Positions 16,479-26,518 of a stretch of 60,502 nt of DNA are shown here, piece by piece. Both the position numbers and the translations under genes were made by a program. Below the pieces are notes generated by a model that was given only the letters and a program-made list of their open reading frames with translations, was not told the DNA's origin and did not search any database. The stretch spans positions 1 through 60,502 of the forward strand of contig KE354211.1 of the NCBI GenBank assembly GCA_000415505.1. Direction: 5' to 3'. Source of the DNA: Streptomyces afghaniensis 772. Lineage in GTDB: Bacteria > Actinomycetota > Actinomycetes > Streptomycetales > Streptomycetaceae. Position 1 is the stretch's first letter. Every line of letters starts with the position of its first letter.

Positions 16479-17927
16479 ATGAAGTGCCTCTACGTCACAC
16501 AGGAGTACGCGCCGTTCTTCGCGGAGGGCGGACTCGGCCTGACGAGCGCGGCGCTGCCGGCCGCTCTCGACACTCTGCACGGCACGCACCACGACCTCGT
16601 CCTCCCCTACTACACGCGTCTCGTCGACGGGGCGGGACTGCGGACCGAGCAGGTCTTCGCCCTCCCCGAACGGCAGATCGCGGGCCACCGGTCCGCGGCC
16701 ACCGTGCATCGGCTCCTCGACCACCCGCACAGCGGAGACGTTTTCCTCCTCAGAGCCGACTCCTGGTACGACAGGGCGGGCCTCTACCGTGATGAGCAGT
16801 ACCGTCCCTTCGCGGACGAGGCCGCACGTGCCGCGTTCTTCGGCTGGTGCGTGGCGGAGTGGCTGGCCGTCGGCGGACGGTCCTACTCCCTCGTCCACGG
16901 CAACGACTGGCAGTCCGGGGCGGCCCTGGCCCACCTTCGCGACCGATTCCCCTCCTTGCCGCTGCTCCTCACCATCCACAACGGTCTCTACTCAGGAGCG
17001 CTCGACGCCGACGACCTGCTCACCCTAGGTCTTCCCGCCCGCCAGGCCGGCCTCCTCCGGCGGCACGCGCCCGAACGGCCGAGCCTGCTGCTGGCGGGGG
17101 TCCTCGCCGCCGATGCCGTGGTGACGTGCAGTCGGGGCTACGCCCGCGAGCTGCTCGACGAGACCCGCGGCACCCCGCTCGGAACCGCACTGGACCGGGC
17201 GCGGCCGACAGGCATCGTGTTCGGCGTCGACGAAGAGCTGTGGCATCCCGGGGCGCTCGGTCGGCCGACCTATCCCTTCGACGCCGCGACCGTCGACGCC
17301 GGCAAGCGGGTGAACAAGCAGGCTGTGCAGAAGCGTCTGTGTCTGACCGAGGACGACTCCGTTCCGTTGATCGGCATCTGCTCCCGCGTCGTTCCCGAAA
17401 AGGGGAGCGACCTACTGCTGGAGGCGCTGGCCCCGTTGCTCGTCCGGGGCAGCGTCCAGCTCGTTCTCATGGGACCGGCCGAACGTGGGCTCCAGACGGC
17501 CATCCACCGGTTGGCCGAGCAGGCTCCCACCCAACTGGTCTACGTTCCCCACTTCGACCAGGACATCGCCTGGCTCACGTACGCGGCCGCGGACCTCACG
17601 GTGATGCCCTCCCGCGTCGAGCCGTGCGGTCTCAACCAGTTGATCGCCTATCGCTACGGGACCCTCCCGGTCGTCACCCCGGTCGGCGGCCTGCGGGACA
17701 CCGTGACCGACGTGCGCACCGACCCGGCCACAGGAGGTGGCTTCCTGATCCCGGAGCACACCGCTCAGTCCGTGCGCGCCACGGTCCTCGACGCACTGGA
17801 CTGGATGAAGTGCCCGGGCGAGCTGACGAAGGCCCGCCGCCGGGTGATGGTCCAGGACTGGTCGTGGGCCATGACGGCCGGCGAGTACGCCGGGGTCCAC
17901 GCCCGTCTCACCGAGCGGGCCGCGTGA
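16479..17927 (+). CDS. GT5-family glycogen/starch synthase
   Basis: A 482-residue GT-B glycosyltransferase of the GT5 glycogen synthase family, which extends alpha-1,4-glucan from a nucleotide-sugar donor. Landmarks are FAEGGLGLTSAALP near residue 14 (the place of the classic KVGGLGDV loop, here without the Lys), HGNDWQSG, and PSRVEPCGLNQLIAYRYGTLPVV with GGLRDTV near the C-terminus (acid/base Glu region and donor site). The start MKCLYVTQEYAPF at ATG 16479 fits the family. Its end overlaps the following HAD gene. The replaced N-terminal Lys means that donor use (ADP-glucose or another) should not be assumed. Confidence 0.85.
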   Translation: MKCLYVTQEYAPFFAEGGLGLTSAALPAALDTLHGTHHDLVLPYYTRLVDGAGLRTEQVFALPERQIAGHRSAATVHRLLDHPHSGDVFLLRADSWYDRAGLYRDEQYRPFADEAARAAFFGWCVAEWLAVGGRSYSLVHGNDWQSGAALAHLRDRFPSLPLLLTIHNGLYSGALDADDLLTLGLPARQAGLLRRHAPERPSLLLAGVLAADAVVTCSRGYARELLDETRGTPLGTALDRARPTGIVFGVDEELWHPGALGRPTYPFDAATVDAGKRVNKQAVQKRLCLTEDDSVPLIGICSRVVPEKGSDLLLEALAPLLVRGSVQLVLMGPAERGLQTAIHRLAEQAPTQLVYVPHFDQDIAWLTYAAADLTVMPSRVEPCGLNQLIAYRYGTLPVVTPVGGLRDTVTDVRTDPATGGGFLIPEHTAQSVRATVLDALDWMKCPGELTKARRRVMVQDWSWAMTAGEYAGVHARLTERAA

Positions 17928-18769
17928 TGCCGCCAGGCCGCATCCGGCTGGTGGCGACGGATCTGGACGGCACGCTCCTCAGGAGTGACACCACTGTCTC
18001 TGTCCGCACCCGCGGAGCGCTCCAGGCCCTGGCCGACAGGGGAATCCGCCACGTGATCGTGACCGGGCGTCCCGCGGCGGGCTGCGTCCCCCTCTTCCGG
18101 TCCCTCGGCTACCGGGGACTCGCCGTGTGCGGGCAAGGCGCTCAGGTCTACGACGCCGACCGAGAAGCGCTGTTGTCCTGGGCCGAGCTGGACCGGGACG
18201 CCGCACGGGTGTGCGTCACCCGGCTGGCCGCCAGGATCGGCCCGGTGAGCATGGCCGTGGTCACGTCCGGGGCGGAGGCCGAGTTCGTGATGTCGGCGGA
18301 CTTCGGCCGCGGGGACGAGAAGGCGCTCGCGCCCTACCGTCTGGTGCCGGCCGAGGAATTGTGGGACCGCCCCGTCGACAAGGTGCTGCTTCGTCACGGT
18401 GGGTTGTCCGACGCCGACCTGGTCGCCGAGGCCGCCGCATGCTGCGATCCCGGCCTGGTCGTCACCCATGCCGGTCCCGGCATGGTCGAGTTGCTGCCCT
18501 CCGGATTCGACAAGGCCACCGGCCTCGCACGAGTCGCCGAAGCCTACGGCGTCACGCCCGCAGAAGTGGTCGCCTTCGGCGACATGCCCAACGACATCCC
18601 GATGCTCATCTGGGCGGGTCGCGCGGTCGCCATGGCCGACGGGCATCCGGAACTCAAGGCCGTGGCCGACGAGATCGCGCCGGGACACGACGCCGACGGG
18701 GTGGCCGTCGTACTGGACCGTCTTCTGGACGGAACCGGTGCCACTGCGAAGGGCGGCGCGACGCGCTGA
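17927..18769 (+). CDS. Cof-type HAD phosphatase
   Basis: A 280-residue HAD hydrolase of the Cof (type IIB cap) group with ATDLDGTLL (catalytic Asp pair), VTGR (motif II Thr), a Lys in DKVLL and GDMPNDIPML (motif IV). These enzymes remove phosphate from sugar phosphates or nucleotides. ATG 17927 abuts the glycogen synthase stop; GTG 17924 directly before it is also possible. The tight coupling suggests that it handles a sugar phosphate in the same alpha-glucan pathway, but the substrate is not known. Confidence 0.88.
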   Translation: MPPGRIRLVATDLDGTLLRSDTTVSVRTRGALQALADRGIRHVIVTGRPAAGCVPLFRSLGYRGLAVCGQGAQVYDADREALLSWAELDRDAARVCVTRLAARIGPVSMAVVTSGAEAEFVMSADFGRGDEKALAPYRLVPAEELWDRPVDKVLLRHGGLSDADLVAEAAACCDPGLVVTHAGPGMVELLPSGFDKATGLARVAEAYGVTPAEVVAFGDMPNDIPMLIWAGRAVAMADGHPELKAVADEIAPGHDADGVAVVLDRLLDGTGATAKGGATR

Positions 18770-18973
18770 AGTCACGGTGCCGTCTGTTCGAATTCGTCGT
18801 CCATTGGCAGGAAGTCATCCGGGACAGCGCTTTCATATTCTTGCACAGGGACAACCTGTAGCCTGCACGGCTCTTTGGCATCGCCTCATCCCAGTAGCCT
18901 GGCCAGCACGTCAGCGCGCCGGGGAAAACCCTTGCCATCGGGGGCGTGTCGTGCGTCGAATCGAGGAACCGTG

Positions 18974-20020
18974 GTGAGTCCTGCCGGAGAGACAGAGAAA
19001 GCGGCGAACAACGCTCTGGAGCACGTGGCACGGTGGGAACGTGAAGTGAATCGATCACCTGTGGTGATGGTGGCCACGGACCGACTCGTCGTCACCGGCT
19101 CCCCGCGCACGGAAGGAGCGGATCACGATCATGTGCGGACGCTGGCGGAAGCGGAGGCCGTTCTCCCGCCGATCACGGTGCACAGGAGAACGCTGCGGGT
19201 GATCGACGGTCTTCACCGGCTCAGAGCCGCCATCCTGCGCGGGCAGCCGGAGATCGCGGTCAGATTCTTCGACGGCGAACCGGAAGACGCCTTCATCCTG
19301 TCGGTTGCCGCGAACACCACGCACGGCCTGCCGCTTTCCTGGGCGGACCGGCTCGCGGCCGCGCGCCGCATCGTCGGTTCCCATCCCGAGTGGTCCGACC
19401 GGGCCATCGCCCGCCTGTCCGGCGTATCCGCCAAGAAGGTGGCCGAGGTGCGGGAGGAGTGTGCGGGTACCGAGGGACCGAACGCGGTACGCGTGGGAAG
19501 CGACGGTCGGGCCCGGCCGGTCAACAGCGCGCGCGGACGCGAGCTGGCGAGCCGTCTGATCCGGGACAACCCCGCAGCCTCACTGCGGCAGATAGCCAGG
19601 CTGGCAGGCATCTCCCCGGCGACGGTCGCCGACGTGCGCGATCGGCTGCGACAGGGCACCGATCCGGTGCCGATGAAGCTGCGAAGCGGAGACGTGGAAC
19701 CGAAGGCGGGCGAGCGGCGTTCTTCTCCCCGTGAGTCGGCTCCGCTACGGCGGAGCCGCCCAGTGAGTCAACTCCACCCCGTCTTCGAGACGTTGTGCAA
19801 AGACCCCTCGCTCCGCTTCAGTGACACCGGTCGGCTCGTACTGCGCTTGTTCGACTCCTGCTCCGCCGCTGCCCGCGAGTGGCAGCGGATCGTGGACAAC
19901 GTACCGACCCACTGTCGCGGCCCGGTCGCCGAACTCCTCTCGAGTTACGGGGAGATGTGCCACGACCTGGCCCTCGAGCTGGGGACGGAGCGGGACCTGG
20001 CTTCCCGCCGGGCGGTGTGA
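18974..20020 (+). CDS. StrR/NovG-like ParB-domain transcriptional regulator
   Basis: A 348-residue DNA-binding protein of the StrR group. It has a ParB N-terminal-like domain (LPPITVHRRTLRVIDGLHRLRAA, matching the ParB/Srx fold), then HGLPLSWADRLAAARRI, HPEWSDRAIARLSGVSAKKV (HTH) and a second HTH-like unit, SLRQIARLAGISPATVADV. Family members activate antibiotic genes such as those for streptomycin and novobiocin. GTG 18974 is chosen because GAGGA lies six bases upstream; GTG 18971 is possible. It is placed between two alpha-glucan synthase genes, an unusual neighbour for this family. A candidate target lies at 12991-13055. Confidence 0.85.
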   Translation: MSPAGETEKAANNALEHVARWEREVNRSPVVMVATDRLVVTGSPRTEGADHDHVRTLAEAEAVLPPITVHRRTLRVIDGLHRLRAAILRGQPEIAVRFFDGEPEDAFILSVAANTTHGLPLSWADRLAAARRIVGSHPEWSDRAIARLSGVSAKKVAEVREECAGTEGPNAVRVGSDGRARPVNSARGRELASRLIRDNPAASLRQIARLAGISPATVADVRDRLRQGTDPVPMKLRSGDVEPKAGERRSSPRESAPLRRSRPVSQLHPVFETLCKDPSLRFSDTGRLVLRLFDSCSAAAREWQRIVDNVPTHCRGPVAELLSSYGEMCHDLALELGTERDLASRRAV

Positions 20021-20025
20021 GCCAC

Positions 20026-21219
20026 ATGGGGACGCCGATGCGCGTGGACCTGCTCACCCGGGAGTTCCCCCCGGACGTCTACGGCGGGGCGGGCGTGCAC
20101 GCTGGAGCGCTCGCCGAGCACCTGCGCCGTCTCGTCGACTTGCGCGTGCACCGTTTCGGCACCGGGGCGGACCGCTTCCCCGTGCTCAGGCATCGTGTTC
20201 CGGGGGACCTCGCGGACGCCAACCCCAGCCTGCAGGCCCTCGCCGTGAACGCGTCGATGGCGCACCGGGTGGCTGGTGCCGAAGTCGTGCACAGTCACAC
20301 GTGGTACACGAATCTGGCCGGCCGCCTGGCCCAGCAACTGCACGACATTCCGCACGTGGTCACCGCCCACAGTCTCGAGCCGCTGCGGCCCTGGAAGGCG
20401 CGGCAGCTCGACGGCGGCTACGAGATCTCCAGCTTCATGGAGCGCGAGGCGCTGCGGACGGCGGACCGGGTCATCGCCGTTTCCCGGGCGATGGCCAGGG
20501 ACATCACCGATGCCTACCCGGAGGTCGATCCCGAGCGCATCGTCGTGGTGCACAACGGAGTCGACTCCGCGCAGTACGCCCCGGACCGCGGCACGGACGC
20601 ACTCGACACCCACGGCATCGGGACGGAGCGCCCCATGGTGGTGTGCGTGGCGCGCATCAGCCGCCAGAAAGGGCTGCCGTATCTCCTGGAGGCTGCACGC
20701 CTCTTCGTCCCCGGTACCCGCCTGGTGCTGGTGGCGCAGTCGGCCGACACGCCCGCCGACCGTGATGACTTCGCCACCGCCGTGCGCGGGCTGCGGGACG
20801 CGGCCGTCGACGTCCAGTGGATCGACGGGCCGTTTTCGAAGCGGGCCCTGGTGCAACTCCTCAGCCACGCGAGGGTCTTCGTGTGTCCGTCCCTCTACGA
20901 GCCGCTGGGGATCGTCAATCTGGAGGCGATGGCCTGCGGTACGCCAGTGGTCGCGACGGCGACCGGAGGCATCCCCGAGGTCGTCGTCGAGGGGGAGACG
21001 GGCTACCTGGTCCCACTGCGGGCCGGTACCGCCTCGGGTGTGCCCGACGAGCCTCTGGTCCTGGCCAAGGAGCTTGCCGTCCGGGTCAACGCGCTGCTCG
21101 CGGACGCGGCGACTGCGGACCGCATGGGCCGTGCCGCCCGAGACCATGTGGTGTCCCACTTCTCCTGGTCCCGCGCCGCCCGCCGGGTTGCCGACCTGTA
21201 TCGGTCGGTAGTTCGGTGA
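20026..21219 (+). CDS. glgM: GT4 glycogen synthase / alpha-maltose-1-phosphate synthase (GlgM-like)
   Basis: A 397-residue GT-B enzyme of GT4. The opening MRVDLLTREFPPDVYGGAGVH is diagnostic of the actinobacterial GlgM/Corynebacterium-type glycogen synthase group, which makes maltose-1-phosphate from ADP-glucose and glucose-1-phosphate for GlgE. Other landmarks are HSHTWYTN, VVHNGVDSAQY, ARISRQKGLPYLLEA and SLYEPLGIVNLEAMACGTPVVAT (E-x7-E donor motif). ATG 20026 is used; GTG 20017, which overlaps the regulator stop, and ATG 20038 are alternatives. It is followed by a strong terminator. Family placement is good; GlgM rather than plain synthase activity is inferred. Confidence 0.82.
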   Translation: MGTPMRVDLLTREFPPDVYGGAGVHAGALAEHLRRLVDLRVHRFGTGADRFPVLRHRVPGDLADANPSLQALAVNASMAHRVAGAEVVHSHTWYTNLAGRLAQQLHDIPHVVTAHSLEPLRPWKARQLDGGYEISSFMEREALRTADRVIAVSRAMARDITDAYPEVDPERIVVVHNGVDSAQYAPDRGTDALDTHGIGTERPMVVCVARISRQKGLPYLLEAARLFVPGTRLVLVAQSADTPADRDDFATAVRGLRDAAVDVQWIDGPFSKRALVQLLSHARVFVCPSLYEPLGIVNLEAMACGTPVVATATGGIPEVVVEGETGYLVPLRAGTASGVPDEPLVLAKELAVRVNALLADAATADRMGRAARDHVVSHFSWSRAARRVADLYRSVVR

Positions 21220-21252
21220 CCTGTCCCCCGGGCCGACCGCCCGGGGCAATGG

Positions 21253-21291
21253 GACGGGCACCCCGGAGGACCGTACTCCGGGGTGCCCGTC
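21253..21291. terminator. Strong bidirectional terminator, 16-bp perfect stem
   Basis: GACGGGCACCCCGGAG (21253-21268) is followed after a 7-nt loop by its exact reverse complement (21276-21291). It sits between the converging glgM and desD genes and can serve both. Confidence 0.9.
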
Positions 21292-21301
21292 TGCTGTGGG
21301 G

Positions 21302-23070
21302 TCAGAACTCTGCGATCGGGTTTTTCAGGGTGCCCACCAGTTGGAGGGCGCCGGACGGGTCCGAGAGGTCGACCATCTGCTCGTTGTTGCGGAGCTGGAG
21401 GCGGTTGAGGCAGGACAGGGCGAACTCGGGGGCGAACATGTCGTACTGCTTGAACTTGTCGGCGAGTTCGGGCATCGAGTCCTGGTAGGCGCGGGTGACC
21501 TCCGCGACCGTGCGCCAGAAGTCGGCCTCCTCCAGGATGCCCTCGGAGGCGAGGTTCGCCGCGAGGAAGCGGAAGAAGCAGTCGAAGACGTCCGTGAAGA
21601 CCGACAGGAGTTTCTTGTCCTCCGGGACCTCCACGCGCAGCCGCTCGACCGCCGGCGGCAGCACCGCGTCCGGGTCCATGACGGCGATCTCCTCGGCGAT
21701 GTCCTTGTAGATCGCGCGCTGCACGACCCCGTCCTTCAGCACGAGGATGACGTTCTCGCCGTGCGGCATGAAGACCAGGTCGTAGGCGTAGAAGCTGTGC
21801 AGGAGGGGCGTGAAGTAGGCCTGGAGGTAGCGGCGCAGCCATTCCGTCGGGGCGAGGCCCGACTGCTCGATCAGGGCACCCGCGACCGACGCACCCTCGT
21901 GGTCGACATGGACCAGGGACGCCATGGTGGCCAGGGACTCGCCGTCCTTCAGGGACGGCACCGGGCTCTCCCGCCACAGCGCGGCGAGCATCTTGCGGTA
22001 CGGCGAGTAGCGGTCCGTCGCCTGCTCGTACTCCAGGTGCCGGTAGCCGACGGCGGCGCGCTCCCGGATGATCGACAGGCCGGTCGACCTCAGGACCTCG
22101 TCGTTGTCGATGAGCTGGGCCAGCCAGTCGTTGATCGCGGGCGTGGCCTCCATGTAGGCGGCCGACAGCCCGCGCATGAAGCCCATGTTGATGACGGACA
22201 GGGCCGTCTTCACGTAGTGCTTCTCGGGGCTCGTCCGGTTGAAGAAGGTCCGGATGGACTGCTGGGCCAGGTACTCGTCGTCGCCCTCGCCGAGGCAGAC
22301 GAGGTGCTTCCTGGCGACCTCGGCCGCGAAGGTGACGGTGAGCTTGTTCCACCACTGCCAGGGGTGGACCGGGATGAGGAGGTAGTCGGCCGGGTCCAGG
22401 TCCTGGTCGCGCAGGACGCCGTGGAAGCGCTCGACGGTCTCCGCGCCCAGCTCCTCGCGCAGGAACGACTCGTACTCGATGCCGACACCGGCCGTGAACG
22501 CGGCCCGCGAGCGGTGTGCCGCGAGCCAGACGAGCCGGACGGGGCTCGCCGTCTCCGGCGCGTACGACAGGTACTCGTGGACGCCGAAGCCGAGCCGGCC
22601 GTTGTTGGCCACGAAGCAGGGGTGGCCCTCGGTCATGCCGGTCTCGATGGTCTGGAAGTCGCTGCGCGCGAGCTCGGCGGCCGTGGTCCTCGGCTTGGTG
22701 AGCTTGTAGCAGGTGCCCGAGAGGGTGGAGGAGATCTCCTCCAGGTAGACGGGCAGGATGTCGTCGCTCAGACCCAGGGACTTCTGCATCTCGATGAAGA
22801 AGTCCAGGGCGGCGAGCGGGAGTTCGGCGCCGTCCCGGTGCCGGGTGATCGATTCGGCGTCGACCTGCCAGTGGTCGAGGGCGCGGAGCGTGGCCGTGAA
22901 GGTGTACCGGGTCTGGCCGTCGTCGCTGCGGACGACGTAACCGTCCCCGTCCTGCTCGGGGGTGATCAGGCGCTCGTGCGCGAACTCGGCGAGTGCCTTG
23001 CGGATCAGAAGGCGGTTGGCCCGCGCCCAGCGGTGGGGGACAGATGCGCTACGGCGTCGGACAGGGTCAT
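21302..23070 (-). CDS. desD: Desferrioxamine synthetase DesD (NIS synthetase), one frameshift
   Basis: An IucA/IucC-type NRPS-independent siderophore synthetase of about 589 residues, which condenses three N-hydroxy-N-succinylcadaverine units and closes the ring with ATP to give desferrioxamine E. Seen: GHPCFVANNGRLGFG, VHPWQWWNKL, TSPEKHYVKTALSVINMG and HGENVILVL (ATP- and substrate-binding residues of the family). The true start is ATG 23070 ([12 protein letters not shown]), which overlaps the desC stop by 4 nt. The frame breaks at a run of five G (23035-23039, plus strand); one more base restores the expected N-terminus continuing RWARANRLLIRKALAEFAHE. A sequence error is the simplest explanation. 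Confidence 0.95.
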
Positions 23071-23618
23071 ACGGCTACTCCTCGGGCGGCCAGGAACTGT
23101 TCGCGCGTGCAGAAGCTCAGCAGCGCGCGCTTCTCCGGCTTGTCGATCTCACGGACGGGTACGAAGCCCACGGCCTCGTTCAGCGCGTGCACGGCCTTGT
23201 TGCTCACGTCGGGCTCCACGACGACCCGCCGGGTGCGCGGGTCTGCGAACAGCTCGTCCATCACGGCGGTGATGACGGCCCGGGTGAAGCCGTGGATCGG
23301 CCGGTCGGTCGGCGCGACCAGGAAGTGCATGCCGACGTCGCCGGGCTCCGGCTCGTACAGCCCGGTCAGCTCGACGTACCGGGGGTCGTACTTCTCCATC
23401 AGGAAGGCCGGCCGGCCCTCGTGCAGACCGAGGTAGGCGTGGTGGTGCTCGTGCGCCGCGATGCGCATGTACTCGCGCTCGACGTCCTGGAGTTTCGCGT
23501 CCTGCATCATCCAGTAGGCCGCCTTGGGGTGGGTGACCCAGGAGTGCAGCAGCTCGGCGTCCTTCAGGGGGTCGAGCGGGCGGATGGTGAAGGTGCCGAT
23601 GCCGGTGGTGGCGCTCAT
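23067..23618 (-). CDS. desC: DesC acyl-CoA N-acyltransferase
   Basis: A 183-residue GNAT-fold acyltransferase of the IucB/RhbD group that succinylates or acetylates N-hydroxycadaverine. It begins with [27 protein letters not shown], has [21 protein letters not shown] and the acyl-CoA-binding [21 protein letters not shown]. Its start overlaps the desB stop and its end the desD start (ATGA in both cases), so the three are translated together. Confidence 0.96.
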   Translation of the reverse strand: MSATTGIGTFTIRPLDPLKDAELLHSWVTHPKAAYWMMQDAKLQDVEREYMRIAAHEHHHAYLGLHEGRPAFLMEKYDPRYVELTGLYEPEPGDVGMHFLVAPTDRPIHGFTRAVITAVMDELFADPRTRRVVVEPDVSNKAVHALNEAVGFVPVREIDKPEKRALLSFCTREQFLAARGVAV

Positions 23619-24892
23619 ACCGAGAACTCCTGGAAGGCGATCGTCTTCTCGACCGGGTAGTACTCGGTGCCGAGCAGCTCGCGGATGATGTACGCGTTCC
23701 GGTACGGGCCCATCCCCAGGTCGGGGCTGGTGATGCTGTGGGTGTGGACGCCGGCGTTCTGGAGGAAGATCCCCCGGCCGGTGACGTCGATGGCGTAGTT
23801 GCGCGCGACGTCGAAGTTGCCCCGGGAGTCGTAGACCAGCCGGTCGCGGACGGGCTTGAGGAACTCCGGCTCGGCGTACCGGTAGCCCGTGGCCAGGACC
23901 AGGCCCTCGGTGGTCAGCTCGAAGTCCTTCTCCTGCTCCTCCTGACGGAAGCCGAGCGTGTACGTGCCGTTCTCGTACGCCGCGCCGGTCAGCGAGGAGT
24001 TGGTGAGCAGACGCGTGGGCACGGGACCGCCGAGGTTCTTCTGGTAGAGCAGGTCGAAGATCTCGTTGATCAGGTCGCCGTCGATGCCCTTGAACAGGCC
24101 CTTCTGCTCGGCCGTGAGGCGGTAGCGGGTGGCCTCGGGCAGCTCACGGAAGTAGTCGGCGTACTCCGGCGACGTCATCTCCAGCGTGAGCTTGGTGTAC
24201 TCCAGCGGGAAGAAACGCGGGGAGCGGGTGACCCAGTTCAGCCGGTAGCCGTGGACGTCGATCTCGCTGAGCAGGTCGTAGTAGATCTCGGCGGCCGACT
24301 GGCCCGAGCCGACGATCGTGATCGAGTCCTTCTTCTGGAGCTCCGCCTTGTGGCTCAGGTAGCGGGAGTTGTGGATGAAGTCGCCGCCCAGGTCCTGGCA
24401 GGCCTCGGGGATGTGGGGCGGGGTGCCCGTGCCGAGGACGAGGTGACGGGCGCGGAAGACGTCTCCGGCCTCGGTGTGCACGAGGTAGACGTCGTCCTCG
24501 TACCGGACTTCCGTCACCGTCGTGTTGAAGCGGATGCTGCGGAGCCGGCTCGCGGCCCAGCGGCAGTAGTCGTCGTACTCGACGCGCAGCGGGTAGAAGT
24601 TCTCGCGGATGTAGAACGAGTACAGTCGGCCCTTCTCCTTCAGGTAGTTCAGGAAGGAGTACGGGGACGTCGGGTCGGCGAGGGTGACCAGGTCCGACAT
24701 GAACGGGGTCTGGAGGTGGGCGCCGTCGAGGAACATCCCGGCGTGCCACTCGAAGTCGGGCTTCGACTCCAGGAAGACTCCGTCGAGTTCGTCGATCGGC
24801 TCGGTGAGGCAGGCCAGGCCGAGGTTGAAGGGGCCGAGCCCGATGCCCACGAAGTCGTGGATTCTGTTCGGGTTTTCAGGACGCGCGGTCAA
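23615..24892 (-). CDS. desB: DesB cadaverine N-monooxygenase
   Basis: A 425-residue flavin-dependent N-hydroxylating monooxygenase (IucD/PvdA group) that hydroxylates cadaverine. It has the FAD motif [12 protein letters not shown] near the N-terminus, the NADPH motif [14 protein letters not shown] in the middle and the family's LATGYRY near the C-terminus. Length matches characterised DesB. It overlaps the end of desA by 17 nt. Confidence 0.97.
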   Translation of the reverse strand: MTARPENPNRIHDFVGIGLGPFNLGLACLTEPIDELDGVFLESKPDFEWHAGMFLDGAHLQTPFMSDLVTLADPTSPYSFLNYLKEKGRLYSFYIRENFYPLRVEYDDYCRWAASRLRSIRFNTTVTEVRYEDDVYLVHTEAGDVFRARHLVLGTGTPPHIPEACQDLGGDFIHNSRYLSHKAELQKKDSITIVGSGQSAAEIYYDLLSEIDVHGYRLNWVTRSPRFFPLEYTKLTLEMTSPEYADYFRELPEATRYRLTAEQKGLFKGIDGDLINEIFDLLYQKNLGGPVPTRLLTNSSLTGAAYENGTYTLGFRQEEQEKDFELTTEGLVLATGYRYAEPEFLKPVRDRLVYDSRGNFDVARNYAIDVTGRGIFLQNAGVHTHSITSPDLGMGPYRNAYIIRELLGTEYYPVEKTIAFQEFSV

Positions 24893-26318
24893 GGGACTCT
24901 CCCAGGTACTGCTCGGCGTGGCCGGCGATCAGATCGAGGACGGCGGCGATGTCGGACGCCTGCGTCTCGGGGTTGAGCAGGGTGAACTTCAGGTAGTGAC
25001 GGGCGCCGACCTTGGTGCCCGCGACGATGGCGTCGCCGGAGGCGAACAGGGCCTTGCGGGCATAGAGGTTGGCGCGGTCGATCTCGGCGGGGTCGGTGAC
25101 GGACGCCGGGATGTAGCGGAAGACCAGGGTGGACAGGCTCGGCTCCACGACGACGTCGAAGCGCGGGTCGGCGGCGAGCAGCTTCCAGCCCTCCCGGGCC
25201 AGCTCGCACACCTCGTCGAAGAGCTGCCCGATGCCGTCGGCGCCCATGGTCCTGAGCGTCATCCACAGCTTGAGGGCGTCGAAGCGGCGGGTGGTCTGCA
25301 GGGACTTGTCCACCTGGTTGGGGATACGTTCCTGCACCATGCGGCGCGGGTTCAGGTACTCGGCGTGGTAGGTGGCGTGCCGGAGCGTGGCCGCGTCGCG
25401 GACCAGCACGGCGGACGAACTCACCGGCTGGAAGAAGGACTTGTGATAGTCCACGGTGACGGAGTCGGCGCGCTCGATGCCGTTCAGCCGGTCCCGGTGC
25501 TTCAGGGAGGCGAGCAGGCCGCAGCCGTAGGCGGCGTCGACGTGCATCCAGGTGGCGAACTGCTCGCACAGCTCGGCGATCTCGGGCAGCGGGTCGATCG
25601 AGCCGAAGTCGGTGGTGCCGGCGGTGGCGACGACGGCCATGGGGACGAGGCCGTCCTGCTTGCAGCGTTCCAGCTCGCGGGCGAGGGCGACGGTCTGCAT
25701 GCGCTTGTCGTAGTCGACGGGTATGGAGACCACGGAGTCCTGGCCGAGGCCCAGCAGTTTCGCGGACTTCTTCACGCTGAAGTGGCTGACCTCGGAGGCG
25801 AAGATGCGCAGTTTGGCGAGGGAGTCCGTCTTGCTCTCCTCGCGGGCCAGCAGCAGCGCCTGGAGGTTGGACTGCGTGCCGCCGGAGGTGAACACGCCGT
25901 CGGCGGCGGGGCCGAGACCGATGCGCTCGGTCGTCCAGTCGATCAGTTTGCGTTCGATGAGGGTGCCGCCGGCCGACTGGTCCCAGGTGTCCAGGGAGGA
26001 GTTCACAGCGGACAGGACGGCCTCGCCGAGCACGGCCGGGATGACGACCGGGCAGTTGAGGTGGGCCAGGTAGCGGGGGTGGTGGAAGTAGACCGCGTCC
26101 CGGAGGTAGACGTCCTCCAGTTCGTCGAGCACCGCGGCGGTGTCGTGCAGCGGCTTGTCGAGGTCGATCGCGTCGATGGCGGGAGCGAGGGCGTCGACGG
26201 TGACGCCGGTGAACGGCCTTTCGGTGGTGGCGATTTTGGCGGCCACCCGCTCGACTCCGTCGGTCACGGAGCGGCGGTACTGCTCCGCGGTGGTGTCGTT
26301 GAGCAGGTGCGAGCGCAT
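24876..26318 (-). CDS. desA: DesA lysine decarboxylase
   Basis: A 480-residue PLP group II decarboxylase that converts lysine to cadaverine, the first step of desferrioxamine synthesis. HVDAAYG and [10 protein letters not shown], with the cofactor Lys, are present, and the length equals that of known DesA. I take ATG 26318 ([16 protein letters not shown]) because GGAGGA lies six bases upstream; a longer frame to 26381 would run to the edge of the iron box and is not likely. First gene of the desABCD run, controlled by the iron box at 26383-26401. Confidence 0.97.
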   Translation of the reverse strand: MRSHLLNDTTAEQYRRSVTDGVERVAAKIATTERPFTGVTVDALAPAIDAIDLDKPLHDTAAVLDELEDVYLRDAVYFHHPRYLAHLNCPVVIPAVLGEAVLSAVNSSLDTWDQSAGGTLIERKLIDWTTERIGLGPAADGVFTSGGTQSNLQALLLAREESKTDSLAKLRIFASEVSHFSVKKSAKLLGLGQDSVVSIPVDYDKRMQTVALARELERCKQDGLVPMAVVATAGTTDFGSIDPLPEIAELCEQFATWMHVDAAYGCGLLASLKHRDRLNGIERADSVTVDYHKSFFQPVSSSAVLVRDAATLRHATYHAEYLNPRRMVQERIPNQVDKSLQTTRRFDALKLWMTLRTMGADGIGQLFDEVCELAREGWKLLAADPRFDVVVEPSLSTLVFRYIPASVTDPAEIDRANLYARKALFASGDAIVAGTKVGARHYLKFTLLNPETQASDIAAVLDLIAGHAEQYLGESLDRAS

Positions 26319-26382
26319 GTAGGGGTCCTCCGGTGGGGACAGTCCGGTGCGGGACAGGGGCGGGCTGAACCGCGGGTTCAAC

Positions 26383-26401
26383 TTAGGTAAGCCTAACCTA
26401 A
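26383..26401 (-). promoter_or_regulatory. DmdR/DtxR-type iron box upstream of desA
   Basis: TTAGGTAAGCCTAACCTAA, a 19-bp near-palindrome matching the actinobacterial iron box TTAGGTTAGGCTAACCTAA with two differences. It lies 65 nt upstream of the desA start, where iron-loaded DmdR1 would block transcription. Confidence 0.93.
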
Positions 26402-26429
26402 GTTGTTTACCGTGGAACCAGGCCCTGCC

Positions 26430-26443
26430 GTGACTGTGGTCAC
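26430..26443. promoter_or_regulatory. Possible Crp site (GTG-N6-GTCAC)
   Basis: GTGACTGTGGTCAC matches the published Streptomyces Crp pattern GTG(N)6GNCAC and is itself a GTGAC/GTCAC inverted repeat; another GGTCAC follows. It lies about 30 bp upstream of the desA iron box. The pattern is short, so chance is possible. Confidence 0.3.
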
Positions 26444-26454
26444 TTGGGTCACAT

Positions 26455-26492
26455 GGGTGGGGAGGGGGCGGGGAGGGGAGATGGGGGCGGGG
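26455..26492 (+). other. G-quadruplex-forming G-run cluster
   Basis: The plus strand carries five runs of three to five G separated by single bases (26455-26478), followed after AGAT by two more runs to 26492. It lies between the desF stop and the desA promoter, on the strand that is template for the des genes. Confidence 0.6.
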
Positions 26493-26518
26493 ATGCTGGG
26501 GTGCGGGCGGGTTGCGGG

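Noticed and set aside
18770..18973. StrR-type site upstream of the StrR-like gene itself
   Set aside because: A GTTCGA half-like word occurs near 18786 but no matching CRGTYGAAC arm follows at the right distance.
21296..26390. Long plus-strand open frames across the des genes
   Set aside because: They are antisense shadows of desD, desB and desA created by high third-position GC; the products are low-complexity Val/Gly/Arg-rich.
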